Below, piece by piece: positions 25,584 through 33,073 of a DNA stretch of 37,585 bases (positions are counted from its first letter, which is position 1; the number at the start of each line of letters is the position of its first letter). The position numbers were made by a program, and so were the translations under genes. The notes beneath the pieces were generated by a model. The model saw only the letters and a list, made by a program, of their open reading frames with translations. It did no database searches and was not told where the DNA came from. Origin of the DNA: an uncultured Bacteroidia bacterium (GTDB taxonomy: Bacteria > Bacteroidota > Bacteroidia > NS11-12g > UBA9320); contig CAJQIC010000068.1 of assembly GCA_905478335.1 (NCBI GenBank), positions 1-37,585 on the forward strand, given 5' to 3'.

Positions 25584-26635
25584 TAAGGTCTGACAAAGTT
25601 GAGACCAGCTGTCCGGTCAGACGAAATCAGGCGGTTCATCATGGGATCATCTATCTTGATATTTGGCAAAGATTTGATGTTCAATGACGAGAAAATGCCA
25701 AGTCCATCAGAGATATTGGTGAATTCGGGTTTTTTCTGAACGATGCCAATACTTGGTTGATTTACTTCAACATAGGTGTACATGTCTTCACCTGCTGCAT
25801 ATAAATAGAATCCCATGCTAAGAGGGACGCGCTCAACATCTGGATTGGTTTCAAGAGCGGAATTTAGAAAGTCGTAAAAAAGATAACTGCGAATATTGGT
25901 TTGCTGCTCTTCATATCCTCTTAAACGTATGGTTTCTTTTCGTTTGAAAACTTGCCAATCAACGCTGTCTGTTCTAACCTGGCTTGGGTCTGCTTTGTCG
26001 TATTCTTGGTATCGGAATCGAATAACACAGTCGTACATCTTAGCTTGAGGCGCTTCTCGGTATATAATGTATATATAGCGGTTAGTGTCGTCGTCAATGT
26101 TAAATCTAGGATCTTGTTCTCTAAGTGGTGACAAAATTTCAGAATTGCCAACCATGTTTGCTTTTGACCGATATATCTTGTTGCTTTTGTTGTTTACTAC
26201 AACCAATTCATAACTGTACAAATTGGCAAAGTCAGTCGCCTTAATGTTGTAGTTGGTGCGGTATAAAATGTTTGGTGTTTGGGCAAATACACCGGGCTCT
26301 TTTTCTAAACCTAAGGTGTCGCCATTTACTTTGACAAAATTGATAGTGTTTCCTTCAATGCCATTTCTTGTTTCAACTAAACTAACGGTTAAATCTTCGA
26401 AATAGATACTATCTGCAACACCTCCATAACTTATTGCATCACCCTCTTGGTTCAAATAGGCGCGATTGATTCGAATATAATTTTCTGGAGCTGATGGATT
26501 TAAAAGGCCATAAATTACAGGTATTTCTTTCCAGTCGGCGGTAACATCTAACGAGTTATCGCAGCCGTTGAACAGAATGACCAATAAACCAATAATACCA
26601 AGTTTACTTAAACGTTTTGTTGTGTATAGAACCAT
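25583..26635 (-). CDS. DUF4249-type lipoprotein
   Basis: A 350-residue lipoprotein: after a basic start, hydrophobic residues about 12-22 end in FNGC (lipobox Cys near residue 25). The mature region begins with DWKEIPVIYGLLNPSAPENYIRINRAYL, the hallmark of the DUF4249 family of Bacteroidota, then beta-rich segments typical of an extracellular or periplasmic binding protein. DUF4249 genes are often next to TonB-dependent receptor genes, but none is seen here. No TAnnTTTG box is evident upstream of the ATG. It is divergent from the coiled-coil protein gene at 26678. Confidence 0.78.
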   Translation of the reverse strand: MVLYTTKRLSKLGIIGLLVILFNGCDNSLDVTADWKEIPVIYGLLNPSAPENYIRINRAYLNQEGDAISYGGVADSIYFEDLTVSLVETRNGIEGNTINFVKVNGDTLGLEKEPGVFAQTPNILYRTNYNIKATDFANLYSYELVVVNNKSNKIYRSKANMVGNSEILSPLREQDPRFNIDDDTNRYIYIIYREAPQAKMYDCVIRFRYQEYDKADPSQVRTDSVDWQVFKRKETIRLRGYEEQQTNIRSYLFYDFLNSALETNPDVERVPLSMGFYLYAAGEDMYTYVEVNQPSIGIVQKKPEFTNISDGLGIFSSLNIKSLPNIKIDDPMMNRLISSDRTAGLNFVRP

Positions 26636-26649
26636 TAAATCAATTCAAT

Positions 26650-26657
26650 TAGCTTTG
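26650..26657 (+). promoter_or_regulatory. -7 box of the secreted coiled-coil gene / panB operon
   Basis: TAGCTTTG is a perfect TAnnTTTG match ending 20 nt before the ATG at 26678. No -33 TTG is visible at normal spacing. Confidence 0.5.
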
Positions 26658-26677
26658 CACCAAAGCCGACGGCAAAT

Positions 26678-27769
26678 ATGAAATATTTAAGCCTTATAAT
26701 ACTGTTATTCTTGTCAAAATTTACGAACGGACAAAACAGTCCTCGGGTGTACACGACGTTCGAAAATGTTGCCGTTTTCGACGATTTCAGTTACGTGGAT
26801 TCGCGTTGGGATCAGAAAAATTCAAGTGCTGAACGGCTGATCATTTCAGATAACAAATACAGAGTGGAGCGCATCAAAGCCTCCTACTTCACAGTTTCTT
26901 TGGCTAAAGACGTGCCTGCTCTTTCGGACTTTGAAATTATTACCTCGATTGAGTTAGAAAAAAATAAAGCCAATAAAATGGCTAGTGGCGGGTTGATACT
27001 TAAAGCGCAACAATCTGGTAATGGGGCCATCATCTTAGAAATAAACGCAAAGAGACAATACCGGTTTCGGGTGATGAAAAACGGTGTCTTAAACTCTCTT
27101 TTTACAGATAAGAACGACGGCTGGATTAAGTCTATAAACTTGAGAAAGAAGGGCGTAAATGAAATACGAATATCCACCAAAGGAAATGAGTACGATTTAT
27201 ACATTAATAATGTTTTTGAAAGGTCGCTCATCGAAACAGCCTTTAAAGCCGGTCGGGTTGGTTTTTACGCAGATGGACAGAGTACCATTACCGCGCATGT
27301 GTTTATACTTAAAATTAACGGAAAGCTGGAAGCGGTTAAAGTAGATAAGAAAGAGGATAAGCCAATCGAAAGTGACACGAAAGATGATACCTATACGCAA
27401 CTGGTGAAAGTGTTTAAAGATAAAATTGACAAACAACAGGCGCAAATTGCCCGTTTGAACGAGGACCTAAACGTGTGTAAGGCAAACTTGACCTTGGATA
27501 CCAGTTCGGCTAGCACAGTAAAAGTCCTTACCAAAGAAAATAAGAAACAGGTAGACCGGATTGAAATGCTTGAGCGTGAAAAGGAAGAAATGCAAAAGCG
27601 GTTATCTTATCTTGAATCAATGAAAGAAGACATTGAAAGTCAAACTAACGGCGATATTATACTACATTTAACTAAGTTGTTGTCTGATCAAAAGGAGGAG
27701 AACAACATATTGAAAAAAGAAAAACTTGAGCTTCAAAAAGAAGTGAGTGAATTAAGAAGACGCAATTAA
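26678..27769 (+). CDS. Secreted jelly-roll (LamG/DUF1080-like) protein with C-terminal coiled coil
   Basis: A 363-residue exported protein that I cannot name. A Sec signal peptide (about 1-18, ending TNGQ) is followed by a beta-sandwich of about 200 residues with the strand pattern of LamG/DUF1080-like folds (VFDDFSYVDSRW; GGLILKAQQSGNGAIILEI; GNEYDLYINNVF; AGRVGFYADGQSTITAHVF). From about residue 235 it is almost entirely charged helix, with heptad-like stretches (VFKDKIDKQQAQIARLNEDL, RIEMLEREKEEMQKRL and EENNILKKEKLELQKEV), suggesting an oligomeric stalk. No membrane anchor or T9SS tail is seen. The panB start is only 6 nt past its stop. Confidence 0.65.
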   Translation: MKYLSLIILLFLSKFTNGQNSPRVYTTFENVAVFDDFSYVDSRWDQKNSSAERLIISDNKYRVERIKASYFTVSLAKDVPALSDFEIITSIELEKNKANKMASGGLILKAQQSGNGAIILEINAKRQYRFRVMKNGVLNSLFTDKNDGWIKSINLRKKGVNEIRISTKGNEYDLYINNVFERSLIETAFKAGRVGFYADGQSTITAHVFILKINGKLEAVKVDKKEDKPIESDTKDDTYTQLVKVFKDKIDKQQAQIARLNEDLNVCKANLTLDTSSASTVKVLTKENKKQVDRIEMLEREKEEMQKRLSYLESMKEDIESQTNGDIILHLTKLLSDQKEENNILKKEKLELQKEVSELRRRN

Positions 27770-27775
27770 AATTAA

Positions 27776-28588
27776 ATGGCTTCAAACAATTACAAAAAAG
27801 TAACTACGCACGCGTTGTTGGAAATGAAACAACGTGGAGAAAAGATAAGTATGTTAACGGCATACGATTATTCATTTGCAAAAATCATTGACGACGCAAA
27901 TATCGACGTCATACTTGTGGGAGATTCTGCGAGTAATGTGATGGCCGGACACATTTCTACCCTGCCAATAACCTTAGATCAAATGATTTATCATGCACAG
28001 TCGGTGATCCGTGCTATTGACCGTGCCTTGGTGGTTGTTGATTTGCCTTTTGGTTCTTATCAAGGGAATAGTAAGGAGGCATTAAATAGTGCGATTCGGA
28101 TTATGAAAGAATCTGGTGCACATGCAGTTAAGTTAGAGGGGGGAGAAGAGGTATTAGAATCTGTGACCCGGATTTTGTCTGCAGGTATTCCGGTAATGGG
28201 CCATTTAGGTTTAACACCACAAAGCATATTTAAATTTGGTACCTACACGGTTCGTGCAAAAGAAGAAGCGGAAGCGGCCAAGTTGAGAAAAGACGCTAAG
28301 CTACTTGAAGATGCGGGTTGTTTTGGTCTTGTATTAGAAAAGATTCCAGCCAAATTAGCGAAGGAAGTAACCGACTCTGTTGACATACCTGTTATTGGCA
28401 TTGGTGCAGGTGCAGGTGTTGATGGTCAAGTGCTTGTCCTGCACGACTTAATTGGATTAACAAAGGAATTCAATCCACGTTTTTTAAGACGCTATTTAAA
28501 TCTATACGACGATGTAAAAGGTGCCGTTCAGAATTATATAGCCGACGTAAAAAGTAAAGACTTTCCGAACGAAGAAGAACAGTATTGA
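27776..28588 (+). CDS. panB: 3-methyl-2-oxobutanoate hydroxymethyltransferase
   Basis: A 270-residue TIM-barrel enzyme that adds a hydroxymethyl group from methylene-THF to 2-oxoisovalerate, giving ketopantoate, the first step to pantothenate and CoA. Signatures are [26 protein letters not shown] (metal-binding Asp), [32 protein letters not shown] and [19 protein letters not shown]. Length is typical. It starts 6 nt after the secreted coiled-coil protein, an unusual partner, and is followed by gene-free repeat DNA. Confidence 0.97.
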   Translation: MASNNYKKVTTHALLEMKQRGEKISMLTAYDYSFAKIIDDANIDVILVGDSASNVMAGHISTLPITLDQMIYHAQSVIRAIDRALVVVDLPFGSYQGNSKEALNSAIRIMKESGAHAVKLEGGEEVLESVTRILSAGIPVMGHLGLTPQSIFKFGTYTVRAKEEAEAAKLRKDAKLLEDAGCFGLVLEKIPAKLAKEVTDSVDIPVIGIGAGAGVDGQVLVLHDLIGLTKEFNPRFLRRYLNLYDDVKGAVQNYIADVKSKDFPNEEEQY

Positions 28589-28651
28589 TAATTTTAAATG
28601 TTGAATGTTCATTGAGGATTTAGGTAAAAGATATTTTAGCTATTAGTCATT

Positions 28652-28686
28652 AGCCAACAGCCAACAGCCAATAGCCAATAGCCAAT
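28652..28686 (+). repeat. 7-bp tandem repeat, 5 copies
   Basis: Five head-to-tail units of AGCCAAY: the first two are AGCCAAC and the last three AGCCAAT. It is preceded by CATT and followed by AGGGATG. Confidence 0.8.
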
Positions 28687-28785
28687 AGGGATGTTGATTC
28701 TCAATTCTGAGCTCTAACCACCTTAAGCGTTAGTCACAGCGTAGTGAAGAATTCAATTAAAAATTAAAAATTAAGAATTAAGCAT

Positions 28786-28808
28786 TCGGATTTGCGCAGC
28801 AAATCCGA
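28786..28808. repeat. Perfect hairpin with GCA loop
   Basis: Arms TCGGATTTGC (28786-28795) and GCAAATCCGA (28799-28808) pair perfectly over 10 bp around a GCA loop. No T-run follows on either strand, so it is not a normal terminator. The small hairpin at 28992-29006 has the same outer TCGG and the same GCA loop. Confidence 0.75.
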
Positions 28809-28909
28809 CAGCAATTGTCTTTTGAGTTTACTATCAGTTTCGACGGTATGATTCTTCGGGTTTCTCGTCGTCAACCACTCTGAATGATGGTCAGGCTTAT
28901 TTAGGTTAT

Positions 28910-28941
28910 TCAATCCCTCAATCCTTTAATCCATCAATCCT
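28910..28941 (+). repeat. 8-bp tandem repeat, 4 copies
   Basis: Four units of TCAATCCN (28910-28917, 28918-28925, 28926-28933, 28934-28941); the third reads TTAATCCA. A partial fifth unit follows. Confidence 0.7.
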
Positions 28942-28991
28942 TCAAAATTATCAGCCAGAAATTCTACATTCAAAATTTTACATTTTTCATT

Positions 28992-29006
28992 TCGGCCGCA
29001 GGCCGA
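28992..29006. repeat. Small GCA-loop hairpin adjoining the TPM gene stop
   Basis: TCGGCC (28992-28997), loop GCA, GGCCGA (29001-29006). It touches the TAG stop of the TPM gene (29007-29009) but has no T-run, so termination is doubtful. Confidence 0.6.
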
Positions 29007-29750
29007 CTACCAACTTCCGCCAGCGCCACCGCCACCAAAGCTACCGCCACCGAATCCGCCGAATCCACCTCCACCGCCAGTAAATCCACCTCCGCCACCT
29101 CCGATGTAACCTCCGGCTCCTGGTCCCATAATCCAACCACCTGAGCGGTTGCGATAGGTTTTACCGTTGTTACTCCCGAAAGAGGAGAAAATGATAATAA
29201 GTATGATGACTAAAACGATGATCAGCCACGTTGGAAACCCGTTGTCTGGTCCTGTGCCTCCTTTATATTCGCCCGCTGCAAACAAGATTAATTGATCCAC
29301 GGCTTTGTCTACACCTTCATAAAAACCGACGTTTCTAAAATTAGGTTTCAGAATGTAATCTACGACCCGGCCAGCATATGCGTCGGTCACTCTATGTTCC
29401 AAACCTCTGCCGACTTGAATAAACATCTTGCGGTCTTTAACCGCTACGTAAATAAGAATGCCATTGTTGTTGTCGCTCCCACCAACACCCCATGCTTTAG
29501 CCATTTTGTTGGAATACGTGAATACGTCTTCACCTTCTAAACTCTCGTCAAGGCAAATGGCAATCTGATTGCTGGTAGAGTCATCGTAGTTACGCAGTTT
29601 TTCGCACAGACGATTTTCTTGCTCATCAGATAATACTTTGGCAAAATCTTGTACAAATACGCATTGCCCTGTATTGGGCTTAGGTACATCTTTCGCCACA
29701 GCGAAAAGTGCAACGAGGCTAAGCAGCAGGGTAAGAACCTTACGCACCAT
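29007..29750 (-). CDS. TPM-domain (YgcG-like) protein with Gly-rich tail
   Basis: A 247-residue secreted or membrane protein. A signal peptide (about 1-18) precedes the TPM domain (VFVQDFAKVLSDEQENRLCEKL, then NGILIYVAVKDRKMFIQVGRGLEHRVTD), a single membrane helix (about 178-195, LIIVLVIILIIIF) and a tail of Gly repeats (about 215-245, GGGGG and GGFGG clusters ending GGSW). TPM proteins have been linked to photosystem II repair in plants and appear with LemA in bacteria, but their bacterial role is unclear. The ATG at 29750 is chosen over one 4 codons earlier because it opens the signal peptide at MVRK. Its start overlaps the stop of the second TPM gene by 11 nt. Confidence 0.85.
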   Translation of the reverse strand: MVRKVLTLLLSLVALFAVAKDVPKPNTGQCVFVQDFAKVLSDEQENRLCEKLRNYDDSTSNQIAICLDESLEGEDVFTYSNKMAKAWGVGGSDNNNGILIYVAVKDRKMFIQVGRGLEHRVTDAYAGRVVDYILKPNFRNVGFYEGVDKAVDQLILFAAGEYKGGTGPDNGFPTWLIIVLVIILIIIFSSFGSNNGKTYRNRSGGWIMGPGAGGYIGGGGGGFTGGGGGFGGFGGGSFGGGGAGGSW

Positions 29751-30174
29751 AACTGATATCATTGGTCAATTCGTTTCCTTTAGAATCATCGGCAGGGAAA
29801 TAAGTTTGCAACTGTTCTCCTGCATTTTGAATGCCTGCTATAATGCCTGATGTAATGTCATTCTGCTTGAAATACGTCGTCATTTTTTCTTTGGTTGTTT
29901 CCCAAAAATCATCTGGAACTTTTTCGTCAATTCCAGAGTCCCCTATAATGCTAAAGCAATGATCTTTGAGTGCAACATATATCAATACGCCGTTGCGCAA
30001 TGCTGTAGCATCCATCTCTAAATGAAAGAACAAATTTTGGGCTTTAAACACGGGGTCTCCTTTGCAGTATTCGTCAATATGCACACGAATCTCTCCTGAA
30101 CACATTTCTTCAGCTTCTGCGATGGCAGCCAATATTTGTTTCTCTTTTTTGGTTGAGAACGGTCTCCAGGCCAT
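29740..30174 (-). CDS. TPM-domain protein without signal peptide
   Basis: A 144-residue TPM-domain protein: an N-terminal helix (STKKEKQILAAIAEAEEMCSGEIRVHI), the core NGVLIYVALKDHCFSIIGDSGIDEKVPDDFW, and a long C-terminal helix (ITSGIIAGIQNAGEQL). It lacks signal peptide, membrane helix and Gly tail, so it should be cytosolic, unlike its neighbour at 29007. It sits between lemA (4 nt) and the longer TPM gene (11-nt overlap), a lemA-TPM-TPM order repeatedly seen in Bacteroidota. Biochemical role unknown. Confidence 0.85.
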   Translation of the reverse strand: MAWRPFSTKKEKQILAAIAEAEEMCSGEIRVHIDEYCKGDPVFKAQNLFFHLEMDATALRNGVLIYVALKDHCFSIIGDSGIDEKVPDDFWETTKEKMTTYFKQNDITSGIIAGIQNAGEQLQTYFPADDSKGNELTNDISYGA

Positions 30175-30178
30175 TAGG

Positions 30179-30775
30179 CTATTTTGAGCGATTTAAAGCA
30201 TCGTCCATATCAGGGGCATTTTCACTTCCTGGATTAGACTTGAACAATGGTTTTTCGTCGAAACCTAACATTCCGCTATACAAACCATTAGGTAGGCGCT
30301 TGATTTTAATGTTGTAATTGGTTGCAGCTTCGTTGTAGTCAACACGTGCTGAAGCAATTCGATTTTCAATTCCTTCATATTGGTGTTGGAAATCACGATA
30401 AGCCTGCACGGCTTGAAGCTCTGGGTATCGTTCAACGACCAACATCAATTTACTTAATGAACCTTTCAATTGTGCTTGAGCTTGTTCGAACTGGGCTAGG
30501 TTTTCGGCAGTTAAATTATCTGCTGAAATGTTAATTCCAGTAGCTTTAGCTCGGGCTTCAATTACTGCAGTCAACGTTTCCTGCTCAAAATCTGCGGCAT
30601 TCTTAACAATCGACGCAAGACCTTGAACCTTATCAGCACGCGCTTGATAAGCAGTTTCAACGTCAGCCCATTTTTGGTCAACCTTTTTTCCAGAGCTTAA
30701 CATGCCATTATAGCTCATTGCAATCCAAATCACCGCAGCTATGGCGATGATGATCCACATCTTATTTTTACCCAT
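30179..30775 (-). CDS. lemA: LemA-family membrane protein
   Basis: A 198-residue protein with one N-terminal membrane anchor (about 5-22, MWIIIAIAAVIWIAMSYNG) and an elongated helical bundle. Signature segments: VDQKWADVETAYQARADKVQGLASIVKNAADFEQETL, RYPELQAVQAYRDFQ and the C-terminal RLPNGLYSGMLGFDEKPLF. LemA proteins have been suggested to modulate envelope function in several bacteria; no catalytic site is known. First gene of the lemA-TPM-TPM operon. A weak box TATACTTG lies about 21 nt upstream of the ATG. Confidence 0.94.
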   Translation of the reverse strand: MGKNKMWIIIAIAAVIWIAMSYNGMLSSGKKVDQKWADVETAYQARADKVQGLASIVKNAADFEQETLTAVIEARAKATGINISADNLTAENLAQFEQAQAQLKGSLSKLMLVVERYPELQAVQAYRDFQHQYEGIENRIASARVDYNEAATNYNIKIKRLPNGLYSGMLGFDEKPLFKSNPGSENAPDMDDALNRSK

Positions 30776-30820
30776 TTATTTAGTTATTAGTTAATACAAG
30801 TATACAATTTATGACTTGAA

Positions 30821-31774
30821 TTAGTCTTCAAGCGTTATGCCAAACGACTCTTGAATCTGGTATCTGTTGCGTTCCCGAGCAGATCGACTAATCAATTCGC
30901 CTAAGAAACCTGCAACAAATAATTGTACACCGATAATCATGGCGAGTATGCCAAGATAAAACAAAGGACGCTCAGTCATCTCATATTCCTTCCAAACTAG
31001 CCTAGCAATCGACAAATACGATGCAATGGCAAATCCGCCTAAGAAACTCAAGCCACCCAAGCTTCCAAAAAGATGCATTGGCCGTTTACCAAACTTGCCA
31101 ACAAACATGATGGACAATAAATCCAATGGGCCGTATATAAATCGACTCAGGCCAAATTTTGTTGTACCGAATTTTCGTGCTTGGTGTTGAACTACTTTTT
31201 CACCAATGTTGCCAAACCCGGCCCATTTTGCAATAACCGGAATGTAGCGGTGCATTTCGCCATACACTTCAATATTTTTTACCACTTCAACATTGTAGGC
31301 TTTCAAGCCACAATTCATGTCGTGCAGTTTTACACCAGACATCTTGCTGGTTACGTAGTTATATAACTTCGTTGGAATCGTTTTGGTAATGGGGTCGAAT
31401 CGCTTCTTTTTCCAGCCCGAAACGATGTCGTATCCACCTTCAACAATCATCTTATATAATTCAGGAATCTCTTCTGGAGAATCTTGTAAGTCGGCATCCA
31501 TGGTGATTACAACATTGCCTTCGGCGTATTTAAATCCTTCGTTGAGCGCCGCAGACTTGCCGTAGTTTCTTCTAAACTTGATGGCTTTAATGTTGCTATT
31601 GGATTCCATTAAATTTTTAACGACACTCCATGAGGTATCAGAACTTCCGTCGTCGATAAAAAGAATTTCGTAACTATAATTATTCTCATCCATTACACGA
31701 GAGATCCAAGCTGCTAATTCAGGCAGCGACTCTTCCTCATTAAATAATGGTATAACAATAGAAACGTTGTTCAT
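30821..31774 (-). CDS. Family 2 glycosyltransferase (polyprenyl-phosphate sugar transferase type)
   Basis: A 317-residue inverting GT-A glycosyltransferase. NNVSIVIPLFNEEESLPEL, the nucleotide-binding DDGSSDTSW (about 41-49) and the metal-binding MDADLQDSPEEI (about 92-103) match the DPM1/GtrB-like group, which transfers sugar from UDP- or GDP-donors to a polyprenyl phosphate. Two C-terminal membrane helices (about 235-255 and 270-295) anchor it. The acceptor is probably undecaprenyl phosphate for glycan or glycolipid modification. It starts 10 nt after the dihydroorotase-like gene and is the last of the BatA, dihydroorotase-like, GT2 run. Confidence 0.92.
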   Translation of the reverse strand: MNNVSIVIPLFNEEESLPELAAWISRVMDENNYSYEILFIDDGSSDTSWSVVKNLMESNSNIKAIKFRRNYGKSAALNEGFKYAEGNVVITMDADLQDSPEEIPELYKMIVEGGYDIVSGWKKKRFDPITKTIPTKLYNYVTSKMSGVKLHDMNCGLKAYNVEVVKNIEVYGEMHRYIPVIAKWAGFGNIGEKVVQHQARKFGTTKFGLSRFIYGPLDLLSIMFVGKFGKRPMHLFGSLGGLSFLGGFAIASYLSIARLVWKEYEMTERPLFYLGILAMIIGVQLFVAGFLGELISRSARERNRYQIQESFGITLED

Positions 31775-31784
31775 AAATCGTGTA

Positions 31785-33071
31785 TTAGTAACTTATTTGG
31801 TGTGCTCCATTAATGGTAAGGACACATTTTCCAGTGAGTTCGGTGTTGAATAATGGGTTGTTTTCAGACTTCGACAAGTTTGATGCCTTGTTGTAAGACC
31901 ACTTAGCAGATGGATTGGCAACCCATAAGTTTGCCTTATTCCCTTTCGCAATTGAGTTATGGTTTAAACCCAATAGTCTTCTTGGCGTATGTGCTGTTCG
32001 CGTTACAAATGTTTCTAAATCAATTGTATCGGCCAATGCCTCGTTATACAACGCGTAGAAACTTTGGAGTCCGTTTATGCCAAACCGCGCATAGTCAAAC
32101 TCTACTTGCTTGTTTTCTATGTTTTGTGGATTGTGATCTGAAACTATGGCATCAATAGTGCCATCAATGATTCCTTTTAATAAAGCTTTTCGGTCTTTCT
32201 CACCTCTGAAAGGAGGAGTTACTTTAAAATTAGTGTCGTAAGACAGAATGGCATTGTCTGTATAAACAAGATGCCAGATACTCACATCGCACGTAATTTT
32301 TATTCCCGCTTTTTTTGCTTTCCGGATTAAATCTACCGATTTAGCTGATGAGATATGACTAAAGTGCATAGAAGCATCGGCGTATGCAGCAATGTCAATT
32401 TCTTTTTTTATTTGGCTCGTTTCTGCCAAGTCTGGTTGTTGTTTTAACCCTGTATGAATGGTTACAGCACTTTCGTTAACCGATGCGCCAACAGACAAGT
32501 CTGCATCAAGCGCATGACTCATGATTAATCCGCCTACTTGTTTGCCGTACAGTAATGCTCTAGTCAAAGTGCCAGAAGATTGGTAGCCATTGTCGCCATT
32601 GCTAAACCCAACGGCTCCGGCCTGCCTCATGTCATACATTTCGGTAATGTCTTGACCAGCCATGTCTATTGTGGTAGCACCAATTGGCAACAAGTCAGGA
32701 AGCACTTGTTCACCGATTTGCTTGATATATTCTATCTGTGATTTGTTTTGAATCACAGGGTCTGTGGCGGGTTGTATGGTTAAAGATGTAAAGCCACTGG
32801 CTGCAGCTGCAGCAGCACCAGACCGAATGTCTTCTTTGTGTTCGTACCCTGGATCTTTTAGCTGACAGCGCAAATCACACATGCCTGGCAATACATAACT
32901 TCCTTTTGCATCAAATACTGTTTCCGAATTGGAACGTATAGGTTTTTTGGAAATTTGTGTAATGACACCTTTTTCGATTAAAATGTCTACGGTTTGGCGA
33001 TTGAGATCACTGGAAGGGTCAACTAATGTGCCCCGAGTAATGAGTATAGTGTTGTCAGACAATTGTCCCAT
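31785..33071 (-). CDS. Dihydroorotase homologue lacking the HxH metal ligands
   Basis: A 428-residue amidohydrolase-fold protein closest to dihydroorotase (pyrimidine synthesis). The entry motif, normally DxHxHxRxPG, reads DLRCQLKDPGYEHKED, so both histidines and the substrate Arg are gone. MHFSHISSAKS is retained, but PHHL becomes IWHL and the DHAPH-like loop is DHNPQ. The protein is probably catalytically dead, like PyrC' subunits that stabilise aspartate carbamoyltransferase in some bacteria, or has another role. Similar His-less forms are known in Bacteroidota. The ATG at 33071 lies 2 nt after the BatA stop; a start 9 codons earlier would overlap that gene. Confidence 0.8.
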   Translation of the reverse strand: MGQLSDNTILITRGTLVDPSSDLNRQTVDILIEKGVITQISKKPIRSNSETVFDAKGSYVLPGMCDLRCQLKDPGYEHKEDIRSGAAAAAASGFTSLTIQPATDPVIQNKSQIEYIKQIGEQVLPDLLPIGATTIDMAGQDITEMYDMRQAGAVGFSNGDNGYQSSGTLTRALLYGKQVGGLIMSHALDADLSVGASVNESAVTIHTGLKQQPDLAETSQIKKEIDIAAYADASMHFSHISSAKSVDLIRKAKKAGIKITCDVSIWHLVYTDNAILSYDTNFKVTPPFRGEKDRKALLKGIIDGTIDAIVSDHNPQNIENKQVEFDYARFGINGLQSFYALYNEALADTIDLETFVTRTAHTPRRLLGLNHNSIAKGNKANLWVANPSAKWSYNKASNLSKSENNPLFNTELTGKCVLTINGAHQISY

Positions 33072-33073
33072 TT

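Larger units (their letters stand above)
28589..29006. other. Gene-free block of short repeats and hairpins (418 bp)
   Basis: No open frame or RNA gene is supported here. The block is a patchwork: a 7-bp tandem array (28652-28686), an AT-rich stretch of repeated AATTAAAAATTA-like words (about 28753-28781), a perfect hairpin (28786-28808), an 8-bp tandem array (28910-28941), oligo words such as TTCAAAATTTTACATT (about 28968-28983) and a second GCA-loop hairpin (28992-29006) touching the next gene's stop codon. Similar word-like filler is seen between genes in many Bacteroidota; its origin and role are unknown. Confidence 0.6.

Noticed and set aside
28652-28941. Tandem repeats considered as a CRISPR-like array or attachment site.
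   Set aside because: Units are 7-8 bp and head to tail without spacers; there are no cas genes or integrase nearby.
29024-29105. Purine-poor repeats in DNA (ccgccaccaccgcca-like) that look like a satellite.
   Set aside because: They are explained by the Gly-rich tail (GGN codons) of the TPM protein at 29007-29750.
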